Shown here one piece after another: positions 24,455 to 33,083 of a DNA stretch of 64,000 nt (positions within the stretch are counted from its first letter, which is position 1; every line of letters starts with the position of its first letter). Source of the DNA: an uncultured Acetatifactor sp. (lineage in GTDB: Bacteria > Bacillota > Clostridia > Lachnospirales > Lachnospiraceae); the NCBI GenBank assembly GCA_910586775.1, contig CAJUJN010000005.1, positions 43,498 through 107,497 on the forward strand, written 5' to 3'. The notes below the pieces were generated by a model. That model did not search any database. It was not told the origin of the DNA and saw only the letters and a program-made list of their open reading frames with translations. The position numbers were made by a program, and so were the translations under genes.

Positions 24455-24673
24455 TTATTTATCTCTCCAGATAATCCGCCCTTTGCTCAGATCGTACGGT
24501 GACAGTTCCAGAGTCACCCTGTCTCCTGGAAGAATACGGATAAAATTCTGGCGGAGCTTGCCGCTGATGTGTGCCAGCACACGGTGGCCGTTCTCCAGTT
24601 CTACCTGAAACATAGTATTGGGCAGCTTCTCCACTACTGTACCTTCGATTTCTATTACATCACTTTTAGACAT
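24455..24673 (-). CDS. infA: Translation initiation factor IF-1
   Basis: OB-fold factor that occupies the ribosomal A site during initiation. 72 residues, the canonical length: MSKSDVIEIEGTVVEKLPNT at the start and YDLSKGRIIWRDK at the end. A GGAGG lies 11 nt upstream, with a family A hairpin element ending about 20 bases before it. Neighbours are the KOW protein gene upstream and rpmJ downstream. Confidence 0.97.
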   Translation of the reverse strand: MSKSDVIEIEGTVVEKLPNTMFQVELENGHRVLAHISGKLRQNFIRILPGDRVTLELSPYDLSKGRIIWRDK

Positions 24674-24701
24674 ATATTTTATTTCCTCCATTAACAGTTC
24701 C

Positions 24702-24795
24702 GCATATGCCCTCCCCAGTACCAGACATGGGCAAAATAATTTCTGCCCCAAGTGCAGGGCCAGCAATTATTTTGGGTACTGCTTCGGTCATATGC
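24702..24795 (-). repeat. Intergenic palindromic element, family A copy 1 (before infA)
   Basis: A 94-bp imperfect palindrome: outer stem GCATATG/CATATGC (24702-24708 with 24789-24795), middle stem CAGTACC/GGTACTG (24716-24722 with 24775-24781), inner stem around CAAAATAATT/AATTATTTTG. The flanks CAGTTCC on the left and TGTTTTGCA on the right are shared with 26685-26777 and 46944-47036. A partial second copy starts at about 24802. Confidence 0.7.
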
Positions 24796-24829
24796 TGTTT
24801 TGCAGTTCCGCATATGCCCTGCGGTTTTA

Positions 24830-25096
24830 TTAAATACACGTTTTCTTCAGATACTGCTTCAGCGCATATTTTATCTCTTCGCCATACACTTTCTCACCAT
24901 TTAAAAGTCTGGAACACAATTTCTCGTCCACGAAATCATTGATTGGCTGTATATGCTTCATGCGCTTTTTCTTCGGCTTCTCCGGCAGGCGCAAGTCTCC
25001 GTCACACAGATACACATCGTCGCCTTTCTGTGCTACGATAACGTAGAGCCGCTCCTTGTCATGTCCGGCTTTAGATGTTGCCAGCTGTCCTATCAT
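24830..25096 (-). CDS. KOW-domain RNA-binding protein
   Basis: 88 residues from an ATG with AGGAG 6 nt upstream. The N-terminal half (MIGQLATSKAGHDKERLYVI, then DVYLCDGDLRL) is a KOW/L14e-like fold; the C-terminal part is basic then amphipathic. In Clostridia such a gene is regularly found between map and infA, as here, and is thought to bind RNA or the ribosome. No precise role is known. Confidence 0.85.
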   Translation of the reverse strand: MIGQLATSKAGHDKERLYVIVAQKGDDVYLCDGDLRLPEKPKKKRMKHIQPINDFVDEKLCSRLLNGEKVYGEEIKYALKQYLKKTCI

Positions 25097-25250
25097 ACGA
25101 ATCTCCTGTCCGGGCTGTCCGCAGCTTTTATTATAAGACAATTCCGCCGTCAGCCTTCTTTTCTTTTCAGAGCAGTCCACAGCAAACCTACCGCCCCCGC
25201 AATTCCCGGCCTGTATTGTAAACCGAATACATACAGGTTTTCGGCATTTT

Positions 25251-26003
25251 TCAATACATGGTCAGGATCTCCGGCTCTCCGTCCGTGATCAGGATTGTAT
25301 TCTCATAATGCGCAGACAGAGAACCGTCTTCCGTCACCACAGTCCAGTTGTCATCCAACCATTCCACATCGGCTCTCCCCATATTGATCATGGGTTCGAT
25401 GGCAAGCGTCATTCCGGGCCGAAGCTTTGGCCCGCGCTTCAGTTGGGCAAAATTGGGAACCTGTGGATCCTCATGAAGCTTCGTGCCTACTCCATGCCCC
25501 ACCAGCTCACGCACGATACCGTAGTGATACGGCTTCACATACGCGGCAATCGCATTGGATATATCGAAGAGATGATTTCCGGCTCTTGCCATCTTTATAC
25601 CTGCAAAAAAGCTTTCCCTGGTCACGTCAATGAGCTGCTGCGCCTCAGGAGTGATTTTTCCCACCGCGTGGGTCCGCGCCTGGTCTGAATGATACCCTTT
25701 ATAAATCATCCCTGCATCCAGGCTGACAATATCTCCTTCCTGAAGTATCCGTCTCTTATTGGGGATGCCATGCACCACCTCGTCATTGACGGATACACAG
25801 ATACTTGCCGGATATCCATTATAATGGAGGAAATTCGGGATCCCTCCCAACTTACGGATCAGGCTGTCCCCTTTAATGTCTATCTCCCTGGTCGATATCC
25901 CCGGGCGGATGAACTCTTCCAGTTCTTTGTGCACAAGAGCAAGCCGCCTGCAGGATTCTCTGATCAGTTTTATCTGTTCTTCTGTCTTAATTATAATTGC
26001 CAT
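25251..26003 (-). CDS. map: Methionine aminopeptidase, type I
   Basis: Metalloprotease that removes the N-terminal Met from new proteins. 250 residues. The metal ligands of the pita-bread fold are visible: Asp in SLDAGMIYKG, Asp in YHSDQARTHAV, His in LVGHGVGTKLHEDP, Glu in LAIEPMINMG, and Glu near the C-terminus in VVTEDGSLSAHYENT. It follows adk by 13 nt. Confidence 0.96.
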   Translation of the reverse strand: MAIIIKTEEQIKLIRESCRRLALVHKELEEFIRPGISTREIDIKGDSLIRKLGGIPNFLHYNGYPASICVSVNDEVVHGIPNKRRILQEGDIVSLDAGMIYKGYHSDQARTHAVGKITPEAQQLIDVTRESFFAGIKMARAGNHLFDISNAIAAYVKPYHYGIVRELVGHGVGTKLHEDPQVPNFAQLKRGPKLRPGMTLAIEPMINMGRADVEWLDDNWTVVTEDGSLSAHYENTILITDGEPEILTMY

Positions 26004-26016
26004 AATGAAATATTCC

Positions 26017-26658
26017 CTACCCTAAAATATCCGTGATGGCATGGAATACTTCCTGCATCTCCATGGTTCCGTCTACGGTCCTTAAGATGCCCTTGCGGGT
26101 ATAATACTCAATCAGGGGCTGTGTCTGGTCATGATATACTTTCAGACGATTCAGCACAGTCTCCGGCCTGTCATCGTCACGGAGTACCAGCTCACTGCCG
26201 CAGGTATCACATACGCCCTCCTGCTTCGGCGGTATATGTTCAACATGATAGGTAGCACCGCATTTCAGGCATGCACGTCTTCCCGACATTCTTTTGACGA
26301 TATTCTCATCAGGAACATCCACATCAACTGCATAGTCAATCTTCTCATTCAATTTCTCAAGCGCCTCGTCAAGCACCTCAGCCTGAGGAATGGTTCTGGG
26401 GAACCCGTCCAGTACATAGCCGTTCTTACAGTCATCCTGGGCCACTCTGTCCAACAGAATTTTTACCGTCAACTCATCCGGAACCAACAGCCCCTGGTCC
26501 ATATACTGCTTTGCTTCCCTGCCAAGCTCTGTACCGTTTTTGATATTTGCCCGGAAGATATCTCCGGTTGACACATGAGGAATCCCGTATTTCTCTGCAA
26601 TCATTTTCGCCTGGGTTCCCTTGCCGGCGCCAGGCGCGCCCAACATAATAATCTTCAT
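26017..26658 (-). CDS. adk: Adenylate kinase (zinc-binding lid)
   Basis: Interconverts ATP + AMP and 2 ADP. 213 residues from MKIIMLGAPGAGKGTQAKM with the P-loop GAPGAGKGT. The lid holds a four-Cys zinc site (CLKCG and CDTCG), typical of Firmicutes. STGDIFRANIKNGTELG and LDGFPRT are AMP-binding stretches. The in-frame ATG at 26706 is rejected because it lies in the family A hairpin element and lacks a ribosome site. It is first behind the promoter at 26885-26913. Confidence 0.96.
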   Translation of the reverse strand: MKIIMLGAPGAGKGTQAKMIAEKYGIPHVSTGDIFRANIKNGTELGREAKQYMDQGLLVPDELTVKILLDRVAQDDCKNGYVLDGFPRTIPQAEVLDEALEKLNEKIDYAVDVDVPDENIVKRMSGRRACLKCGATYHVEHIPPKQEGVCDTCGSELVLRDDDRPETVLNRLKVYHDQTQPLIEYYTRKGILRTVDGTMEMQEVFHAITDILG

Positions 26659-26684
26659 CTCTATGCCTTTCTTATTCCAGTTCC

Positions 26685-26777
26685 GCATTGACAGCTCTGG
26701 TACCAATTTCTGGCAAAGTCATTTCCGGCCGCTAAGTGCGTGTCCGTAAATGCTTTGAGCACCAGAACTGTCAATGC
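26685..26777 (-). repeat. Intergenic palindromic element, family A copy 2 (before adk)
   Basis: A 93-bp imperfect palindrome with outer stem GCATTGACAG/CTGTCAATGC, then TCTGGT/ACCAGA, then an inner stem CAAAG/CTTTG ending in the tip CCGGCCGCTAAGTG. The stem bases differ from copies 1 and 3 but still pair. It ends 27 nt before the adk start and lies inside the adk leader. Confidence 0.7.
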
Positions 26778-26884
26778 TGTTTCCAAGTCCGCCACCAGTT
26801 CCCGCAAAGCCATTCCGCATCTCTTTACTCAAAATATATACTCACAGTCTGAAATATTTGCCGGACGAAATATATAACGAGTAT

Positions 26885-26913
26885 ATTTTACTCATTTTGC
26901 GGAAACTTTGCAA
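26885..26913 (-). promoter_or_regulatory. adk operon promoter
   Basis: On the minus strand TTGCAA (26908-26913), a 17-bp spacer, and TAAAAT (26885-26890). It lies between a terminator after secY and the adk gene, so adk-map-KOW-infA-rpmJ can be transcribed separately. Confidence 0.8.
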
Positions 26914-26930
26914 TATATTTCCAGAGACAT

Positions 26931-26968
26931 TTTATAAAAGGAGCTTCCCCAGCCTACGGGAAAGCTCC
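26931..26968 (-). terminator. Terminator/attenuator after secY
   Basis: On the minus strand the stem AGGAGCTTTCCC/GGGGAAGCTCC (about 26940-26968) is followed by TTTTATAAAA. It lies 16 bp past the secY stop. Confidence 0.75.
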
Positions 26969-26983
26969 TCCTGCACGGAATCC

Positions 26984-28297
26984 TTATTTCTCCAGGAATC
27001 CCTTGTAATTCCGGACAAGCATCTGTGACTCCACCTGCTTCATGGTCTCCAGTACCACGCTGACGATAATAATCAGGCTGGTACCGCCGAAGGATACGCT
27101 CGCATTGAACACACCGCTGAATATATAGGGCAAAACCGCCACGATTGTCAAGCCGATGGCACCGATAAATACGATATAATTCAAAACCTTGTTCAGATAG
27201 TCACTGGTAGGCTTTCCAGGCCTGATACCCGGAATAAAGCCGCCCTGCTTCTTCATGTTATCCGCGATCATCAGAGGATTAAAGGTAATGGATGTATAGA
27301 AATATGCAAAGAAAACAATCAATACAATATATACCAGCAATCCAATGGTATACCTTAGCTGACCGGGATTACACCAGTAATTTGAATTCATATATCTTAA
27401 GATTTCACTCCAGACACCTGTGCCCGAATATCCGGCAAATGCCGAGATGATTCCGGGAAGCTGAAGCAGAGACTGTGCAAAAATAACCGGAATAACGCCG
27501 GCCGTATTCACCTTCAACGGAATATTGGAGGTCTGTCCGCCCACCATCTTTCTGCCCTGTACCTTGTTGGCATACTGTACGGGAATCCGGCGGACACCGT
27601 CGTTGAGGATTATGACCAGGACTACCATGGCAATGATCACTGCAAAAATGATCACCACTGCCAGCACTGCCGTAGCCGGTGCCTTTCCGAACACGAACTG
27701 CTGGAACAGGTTGCCCAGATCCTCGGGAAGTCTGGATACAATATTGATTACCAGGACAATGGAAATACCGTTTCCGATACCGTTTTCCGTGATTCTCTCA
27801 CCTACCCACATCAGGAATGCGCTTCCTGCCGTAAGCGTAGCGATTGCACACAGTATGCTCAGTACATTGTACTGAACCAGATAACCCTGACGCCCGAAAG
27901 CAACTGCCATTGCGGTAGACTGAATCAGTGCCAGCGCTATGGTCACATACCTTGTGATGGATGCAATCTTCTTCCTTCCGTCCTCGCCGTCACGCTGCAT
28001 TTCTTCCAGTTTCGGAATCGCAATCGTGAGCAGCTGCATGATAATGGAAGACGTAATATACGGATTGATACCTAACGCCAAAATCGACATATTAATGAAC
28101 GAACCGCCCGTAATTGCATCGAAAAAGCTGAATGCGCCTTCAGACTGGGACGCAAACCAGCTTCTGAAATACTCGCCGTTTACACCTGGCACAGGCAGCT
28201 GTGACCCGACACGGATCACAACTAACATGGCGAAGGTAAATAAGATCTTGTCCCTGAGATCTTTAATTTTAAATGCGTTTTTCAGCGTTGTAAGCAT
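26984..28297 (-). CDS. secY: Protein translocase subunit SecY
   Basis: Channel-forming subunit of the Sec translocon in the membrane. 437 residues with about ten hydrophobic helices. FAMLVVIRVGSQLPVPGV, the cytosolic loop RRIPVQYANKVQGRKMVGGQ, and the C-terminal loop GGFIPGIRPGKPT are diagnostic. The start codon overlaps the rplO stop (TAATG). It would export the pilins and other secreted proteins of the window. Confidence 0.97.
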   Translation of the reverse strand: MLTTLKNAFKIKDLRDKILFTFAMLVVIRVGSQLPVPGVNGEYFRSWFASQSEGAFSFFDAITGGSFINMSILALGINPYITSSIIMQLLTIAIPKLEEMQRDGEDGRKKIASITRYVTIALALIQSTAMAVAFGRQGYLVQYNVLSILCAIATLTAGSAFLMWVGERITENGIGNGISIVLVINIVSRLPEDLGNLFQQFVFGKAPATAVLAVVIIFAVIIAMVVLVIILNDGVRRIPVQYANKVQGRKMVGGQTSNIPLKVNTAGVIPVIFAQSLLQLPGIISAFAGYSGTGVWSEILRYMNSNYWCNPGQLRYTIGLLVYIVLIVFFAYFYTSITFNPLMIADNMKKQGGFIPGIRPGKPTSDYLNKVLNYIVFIGAIGLTIVAVLPYIFSGVFNASVSFGGTSLIIIVSVVLETMKQVESQMLVRNYKGFLEK

Positions 28298-28737
28298 TAC
28301 ATCACCTCTGCTGTTCCACCAACTGCTTCAATTTTCTCCTTTGCAGATGCACTGTATGCGTCCACCTTGACATTGAGCTTTTTGGTAAGTTCTCCGTTCC
28401 CAAGTATCTTTACGCCGTCCCTGGGCTTCTTGATAACGCCAGCTTCGATGAGTGTATTGACATCTACAGTCGCCCCGTCCTCAAAACGCTCCAGGGCGCT
28501 GACATTGATAGCTACGATTTCCTTTGTATTCCTGTTGGTGAAGCCTCTCTTGGGGAGACGTCTGTACAAAGGCATCTGTCCACCTTCAAAACCGATCCTG
28601 GGAGCTCCGGAACGGGCTTTCTGGCCTTTGTGTCCCTTGCCGGCAGTCTTGCCGTTTCCCGAACCATGTCCGCGGCCTTTTCTGAATCTGTCACCATGCG
28701 TAGAACCCACTGCAGGTCTTAAATTGGATAATTCCAT
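28297..28737 (-). CDS. rplO: 50S ribosomal protein L15
   Basis: Late-assembly large-subunit protein, 146 residues from MELSNLRPAVGS with GGAGG 8 nt upstream. The basic Gly-rich N-terminal stretch (KGRGHGSGNGKTAGKGHKGQ) and LPKRGFTN are typical. It overlaps secY by one base pair of codons (TAATG), the usual spc-operon arrangement. Confidence 0.97.
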   Translation of the reverse strand: MELSNLRPAVGSTHGDRFRKGRGHGSGNGKTAGKGHKGQKARSGAPRIGFEGGQMPLYRRLPKRGFTNRNTKEIVAINVSALERFEDGATVDVNTLIEAGVIKKPRDGVKILGNGELTKKLNVKVDAYSASAKEKIEAVGGTAEVM

Positions 28738-28757
28738 TGATAACACCTCCTTCTCGA

Positions 28758-28943
28758 TTATGCTTCTTCCACTTTCACCAAGTGGCTGACCAGACGAATC
28801 TGGCCCCTTGTCGCCGCATTGTCAGGAAGGATTACACTCCTTCCGATTCTGCGAAGTCCCATGGATTCAACGATTTTTCTGTTCTTTGGCACGGCGCCGA
28901 TGGTGGACCTTACCAAAGTAATCTTTAACTTCTTCTCTTCCAT
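28758..28943 (-). CDS. rpmD: 50S ribosomal protein L30
   Basis: 61 residues. KITLVRSTIGAVPKNRKIV and LGLRRIG-like MGLRRIGRSV are diagnostic. It lies between rpsE and rplO, the standard order. Confidence 0.96.
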   Translation of the reverse strand: MEEKKLKITLVRSTIGAVPKNRKIVESMGLRRIGRSVILPDNAATRGQIRLVSHLVKVEEA

Positions 28944-28992
28944 TCCTGATCTCCTTTCAAATGTTTCCTATGGAATTGGCAATTCCATGCAT

Positions 28993-29502
28993 TTACGCCA
29001 TAACTTCTTCAACGGATTTGCCGCGGCTCTTTGCCACTTCCTCAGGAGACTTCAGCTGGCTTAAACCGGTAATCGTTGCAAGGACAACATTCTGCTTGTT
29101 GTTTGAGCCAAGAGACTTGGTACGGATATTCTTGATGCCTGCAAGTTCGCAGACCACACGGGCGGGACCGCCTGCGATGATACCTGTACCTTCGGGAGCC
29201 TTCTTCAGCAAAACATTGGCGGAACCATATTTACCGATGAAATCATGTGTGATGGAATTATTCTCATCCAATGCAATCTGCACAAGGTGCTTCATTGCAT
29301 CTTCTTTTCCCTTACGGATCGCTTCAGGAATTTCTACAGCCTTGCCAAGTCCTGCACCCACATGGCCGTTGCCGTCGCCCACTACCACCAGAGCCGTAAA
29401 ACGCATGTTACGTCCGCCCTTTACAGTCTTGGTTACACGCTTGATGGCTACAACCTTGTCGGTCAATTCGAACTGGCTTGCATCTATGATTGTGTGTTTC
29501 AT
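28993..29502 (-). CDS. rpsE: 30S ribosomal protein S5
   Basis: Decoding-fidelity protein at the mRNA entry side, 169 residues. The S5 double-stranded RNA-binding N-terminus (VVAIKRVTKTVKGGRNMRF) and VGDGNGHVGAGLGKAVE are diagnostic, followed by GTGIIAGGPARVV in the C-terminal domain. Confidence 0.97.
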   Translation of the reverse strand: MKHTIIDASQFELTDKVVAIKRVTKTVKGGRNMRFTALVVVGDGNGHVGAGLGKAVEIPEAIRKGKEDAMKHLVQIALDENNSITHDFIGKYGSANVLLKKAPEGTGIIAGGPARVVCELAGIKNIRTKSLGSNNKQNVVLATITGLSQLKSPEEVAKSRGKSVEEVMA

Positions 29503-29522
29503 GGTGTATTCCTCTTCCTTTC

Positions 29523-29891
29523 CTAGAATTCCAGGCCAGCTTCTCTGGCTGCGTCAGCTAATGCTGCAACTTTACCCTGATATATATAGCCGCCTCTGTC
29601 AAAGACAACCTTACTGATTCCTTTTTCTACTGCCCTCTTGCCGATGACAGTTCCCAGGTATGCCGCCGCATCAACGTTATTGGTCTTCGTAAGCTCTGCC
29701 TTGATGTCTTTCTCAAGGGTGGAAGCGGATACTAATGTATTCCCAACAGTATCATCGATAATTTGAGCATACATATGATTATTGCTTCTGAAAACTGCCA
29801 GGCGGGGCCTTTCGGCAGTGCCACTGAAGCGGTTACGAATTCTCATGTGTTTTTTCACACGTACTTCTTTTCTTGATTTCTTGTTAACCAT
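29523..29891 (-). CDS. rplR: 50S ribosomal protein L18
   Basis: 5S rRNA-binding protein, 122 residues from MVNKKSRKEVRVKK, with GGAG 9 nt upstream; an ATG two codons earlier is possible. RNRFSGTAERPRLAVFRSNN and FDRGGYIYQGKVAALADAAR are diagnostic. It lies between rplF and rpsE. Confidence 0.96.
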   Translation of the reverse strand: MVNKKSRKEVRVKKHMRIRNRFSGTAERPRLAVFRSNNHMYAQIIDDTVGNTLVSASTLEKDIKAELTKTNNVDAAAYLGTVIGKRAVEKGISKVVFDRGGYIYQGKVAALADAAREAGLEF

Positions 29892-29911
29892 CTTCATACT
29901 CTCCTTATCTG

Positions 29912-30454
29912 TTATTTCTTACCAGTCTTACCAACTTTACGTCTGATCGTCTCATCGGCATACTTGATACCCTTGCCCTTGTAAGGCTCAGGTCTCCTCT
30001 TGTCTCTGATTTCAGCTGCGAATTGGCCAACTTTTTCCTTGTCGATACCCTTGACGATGATCACGTTCTGACCTTCTACCACGGTCTCGATGCCCTCGGG
30101 ATCGTCCATCTCAACCGGATGAGAGTATCCAAGGTTCAGTGTCAGCTTCCTGCCTGCCTTGGCAGCCCTGTAACCGACACCGTTTACCTCAAGCTTCTTC
30201 TCGTAGCCTGTGGTAACGCCCACTACCATATTGTGGATCAAAGTCCTGGTCAGGCCGTGAAGAGACTTCATCTTCTTTAAATCATTGGGTCTGCTTACCA
30301 GGATTTCTGTTCCTTCCATCTTAATTTCCATCTCAGAGGGAAGCACTCTCTCCAGTGTTCCCTTGGGACCTTTTACGGTCACTTTATTATTTTCTGCAAT
30401 CTCCACAGTTACGCCTGCGGGAATCGCGATTGGCATTCTACCTATACGTGACAT
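29912..30454 (-). CDS. rplF: 50S ribosomal protein L6
   Basis: Large-subunit protein near the factor-binding site, 180 residues with two L6 domains. MSRIGRMPIAIPAGV at the start and RRPEPYKGKGIKYADE near the end are diagnostic. A structured 230-bp gap separates it from rpsH upstream. Confidence 0.97.
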   Translation of the reverse strand: MSRIGRMPIAIPAGVTVEIAENNKVTVKGPKGTLERVLPSEMEIKMEGTEILVSRPNDLKKMKSLHGLTRTLIHNMVVGVTTGYEKKLEVNGVGYRAAKAGRKLTLNLGYSHPVEMDDPEGIETVVEGQNVIIVKGIDKEKVGQFAAEIRDKRRPEPYKGKGIKYADETIRRKVGKTGKK

Positions 30455-30499
30455 GCCCGTACCTCCTATATTTTAAAAAACAATTTTTACTGCCCTGCC

Positions 30500-30682
30500 A
30501 AAATGCCGCAGCTCCGGAACAATGCCTGCCCAAAGCAAACTTGTTCGCCTGGCATTTTCCCGTTTGCCGCAAGTCCAGAAGAATGCCTGCCCAAAGTGAA
30601 CTTGTTCGCCTGGCATTCTTCTGCGTGTAACTCAGATTTTCTTAGCGGGCGTCCTTTGACTGCTTAGAAAATCTTTACACGC
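30500..30682 (-). repeat. Intergenic hairpin element, family B copy 2, with two AATGCC hairpins (after rpsH)
   Basis: A long stem GCGTGTAA...AGATTTTCTTAG paired with CTTAGAAAATCT...TTACACGC (30623-30682) has the tip CGGGCGTCCTTTGACTG, related to the copies at 22864 and 35850. Next to it a 38-bp hairpin unit of the form GAATGCCAGGCGAAC/CTTTGGGCAGGCATTC occurs twice in tandem (about 30523-30560 and 30573-30621). Confidence 0.65.
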
Positions 30683-30684
30683 TG

Positions 30685-31086
30685 CTACCAGACAAATGCC
30701 AGAACCTCTCCCCCTACCTGCAGTTCCCGGGCCTTCTTGTCAGTAATCACGCCCTGGTTGGTGGAAATGATGGCAATGCCCAATCCTCCGAGTACCTTCG
30801 GAAGCTCATCCTTGCCGGCATAAACACGCAGACCCGGCTTGGAGATTCTCTTGATGCCGGAAATAATCTTCTCACTCTTATCTGCACCGTATTTCAGGGT
30901 GATATGAATGGACTTGAAATTGCCGTCATCAATAACGTCAAATTTATTTATAAATCCCTCGTCCAGAAGAATCTGCGCGATGGCCAGCTTCATCTTGGAA
31001 GCGGGGATATCTACTGTGTCATGCTTGGCAGTATTTGCATTACGGATTCTTGTAAGCATATCTGCAATAGGATCGCTCAATGTCAT
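30685..31086 (-). CDS. rpsH: 30S ribosomal protein S8
   Basis: 16S central-domain protein, 133 residues from MTLSDPIADMLTRIRNAN with GGAGG 8 nt upstream. The C-terminal STNQGVITDKKARELQVGGE is diagnostic. An in-frame ATG at 31179 would run through the end of rpsN and is rejected. Confidence 0.97.
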   Translation of the reverse strand: MTLSDPIADMLTRIRNANTAKHDTVDIPASKMKLAIAQILLDEGFINKFDVIDDGNFKSIHITLKYGADKSEKIISGIKRISKPGLRVYAGKDELPKVLGGLGIAIISTNQGVITDKKARELQVGGEVLAFVW

Positions 31087-31102
31087 TGTTTTTTCCTCCT
31101 TC

Positions 31103-31288
31103 CTACCAGCTCGCCTTTTTAACGCCGGGTATCTGTCCCTTGTATGCCAGTTCGCGGAAGCAAACTCTGCAGATGCCATACTTTCTCAGGTATGCATGGG
31201 GACGGCCGCAGATCTTGCAGCGTGTATAGCCCTGTGTAGAAAACTTGGGCCTGCGCTGCTGCTTAATTTTCATTGATGTCTTTGCCAT
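31103..31288 (-). CDS. rpsN: 30S ribosomal protein S14, zinc-binding type Z
   Basis: 61 residues, the short form. The zinc site CKICG...CRVCF is intact (C-x2-C-x12-C-x2-C) and the C-terminus LAYKGQIPGVKKASW is diagnostic. It lies between rplE and rpsH. Confidence 0.96.
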   Translation of the reverse strand: MAKTSMKIKQQRRPKFSTQGYTRCKICGRPHAYLRKYGICRVCFRELAYKGQIPGVKKASW

Positions 31289-31303
31289 GGAAAATTTACC
31301 TCC

Positions 31304-31846
31304 TTATTGTTTTGCGAAGGGCATGTTGAACAGTGTCAGCAGCTCCCGTGCCTCTTCGTCAGTCCTTGCGGTGGTTACGATGATAATGTCCATGCCTCTG
31401 GTCTTGTCAATCTTGTCATATTCGATCTCGGGGAAGATGAACTGCTCCTTGATGCCGAGAGCATAGTTTCCTCTGCCGTCGAACGCATTGGGATTGACGC
31501 CTCTGAAGTCACGCACACGGGGCAGTGCCAGATTCACCAGACGGTCAAGGAACTCATACATCTTCTCACCGCGGAGTGTGGTCTTGCAGCCGATATTCAT
31601 ACCCTCACGTATTTTGAAATTTGCCACGGACTTCTTTGCCTTGGTGAGGACTGCTTTCTGACCGGTAATAGTCTCCATGTCGGACACGGCATTTTCCAGT
31701 ACCTTGGGATTTTCCTTGGCTTCTCCGATACCCATATTGATCACGATCTTATCGAGCTTCGGGACTTCCATGATATTCTTGTATCCGAATTTCCTGGTCA
31801 TGGCATCCACGATCGTCTCGTTATACATATCCTTTAATCTTGCCAC
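31304..31846 (-). CDS. rplE: 50S ribosomal protein L5
   Basis: 5S rRNA-binding protein of the central protuberance, 180 residues. KIVINMGIGEAKENPK, RDFRGVNPNAFDGRGNY and the C-terminal EEARELLTLFNMPF are diagnostic. Confidence 0.97.
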   Translation of the reverse strand: MARLKDMYNETIVDAMTRKFGYKNIMEVPKLDKIVINMGIGEAKENPKVLENAVSDMETITGQKAVLTKAKKSVANFKIREGMNIGCKTTLRGEKMYEFLDRLVNLALPRVRDFRGVNPNAFDGRGNYALGIKEQFIFPEIEYDKIDKTRGMDIIIVTTARTDEEARELLTLFNMPFAKQ

Positions 31847-31884
31847 TTTCTCTTACTCCTTCCCAACTGTGAACTCCACAGTTT

Positions 31885-32193
31885 TCAATCAATCACTTCG
31901 CCGGTTGCCTTGGCGAAACGAACTTTCTTGTCTCCATCCATCTTAAAGCCGACTCTGGTGGGCTTACCCTTGTAGACAAGCATTACGTTAGAGATATCAA
32001 TAGGAGCTTCCTTCTGGATGATGCCGCCGTTGGGATTTGCCTGGGAAGGCTTCGCATGCTTTGTGACCATATTCACGCCCTCTACAATTACCCTGTTCTT
32101 CTTGACATCAACGGAAATTACCTTTCCTTCTGCATTACTGTCCCTGCCGGCAATTACCTTAACGGTATCGCCTTTTTTTATTTTCATTGACAT
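31885..32193 (-). CDS. rplX: 50S ribosomal protein L24
   Basis: Assembly-initiator protein with a KOW domain, 102 residues. MKIKKGDTVKVIAGRDSNAE, then VEGVNMVTKHAKPSQ and GGIIQKEAPIDISNVMLV, are diagnostic. GGAGG precedes the first ATG by 6 nt. Confidence 0.96.
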   Translation of the reverse strand: MSMKIKKGDTVKVIAGRDSNAEGKVISVDVKKNRVIVEGVNMVTKHAKPSQANPNGGIIQKEAPIDISNVMLVYKGKPTRVGFKMDGDKKVRFAKATGEVID

Positions 32194-32204
32194 ATGGCAC
32201 CTCC

Positions 32205-32573
32205 TTACAGTACTTCCGGAGCAAGGGATACGATCTTCATGAACTGCTTTTCACGAAGCTCCCTGGCTACGGGCCCAAAAATACGGGTTCCTCTGGGTGT
32301 CTTGTCGTCCTTGATGATGACTGCAGCGTTCTCATCAAATCTGATGTAGGAACCGTCCTTACGGCGGGTCTCCTTAACGGTGCGGACGACTACTGCCTTC
32401 ACCACGTCACCCTTCTTAACAACGCCGCCCGGTGTTGCATCTTTAACAGTGGCAACGATGATATCGCCAATGTGAGCATATCTTCTTGTAGAGCCACCCA
32501 TAACGCGGATGCAGAGCAATTCTTTCGCACCGGTGTTATCGGCAACCTTCAGTCTTGTTTCCTGCTGAACCAT
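32205..32573 (-). CDS. rplN: 50S ribosomal protein L14
   Basis: Interface protein, 122 residues. MVQQETRLKVADNTGAKELL and the C-terminal FGPVARELREKQFMKIVSLA are diagnostic. It lies between rpsQ and rplX. Confidence 0.97.
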   Translation of the reverse strand: MVQQETRLKVADNTGAKELLCIRVMGGSTRRYAHIGDIIVATVKDATPGGVVKKGDVVKAVVVRTVKETRRKDGSYIRFDENAAVIIKDDKTPRGTRIFGPVARELREKQFMKIVSLAPEVL

Positions 32574-32595
32574 GATCTTCCTCCAATCCCTTACG

Positions 32596-32850
32596 TTATT
32601 TTGCCTTCTCTACGATTTCCACAAGTCTCCATCTCTTGTCCTTGGACAGAGGTCTTGTCTCCATTACCTTAACGGTATCGCCAATATTGCACTCGTTGTT
32701 CTCGTCATGAGCCTTCAGCTTGTATGTGCTCTTTACGACCTTCTTGTAAAGAGGATGCTTTACATGCTCTTCGATAGCAACAACAATTGTCTTATCCATC
32801 TTATTACTGGTAACCTTGCCAGTACGGACTTTTCTCAAATTTCTTTCCAC
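32596..32850 (-). CDS. rpsQ: 30S ribosomal protein S17
   Basis: Primary 16S-binding OB-fold protein, 84 residues. GKVTSNKMDKTIVVAIEE and METRPLSKDKRWRLVEIVEK are diagnostic. It lies 29 nt after rpmC. Confidence 0.97.
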   Translation of the reverse strand: MERNLRKVRTGKVTSNKMDKTIVVAIEEHVKHPLYKKVVKSTYKLKAHDENNECNIGDTVKVMETRPLSKDKRWRLVEIVEKAK

Positions 32851-32879
32851 GATTGATCTCCTTTCATTGCCGCCTGACT

Positions 32880-33083
32880 TTATGCCCGGGCCTTTTCGGT
32901 AATCACTGTCTGGATACGAGCAATGTTCTTCCTTACATCCTTGATCCTTGCAGTATTATCCAGCTGATTGGTTGCGTTCTGGAATCTCAGATTGAAAAGC
33001 TCCTTCTTCGCGGCAACAAGATCCTTATTCAGTTCCTCCACGGATTTGCCTTTTAATTCTTCTACAAATTTACTAGATTTCAT
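32880..33083 (-). CDS. rpmC: 50S ribosomal protein L29
   Basis: Two-helix protein at the exit tunnel, 67 residues. ELFNLRFQNATNQLDNTARI is diagnostic. The start codon overlaps the rplP stop (TAATG). Confidence 0.96.
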   Translation of the reverse strand: MKSSKFVEELKGKSVEELNKDLVAAKKELFNLRFQNATNQLDNTARIKDVRKNIARIQTVITEKARA

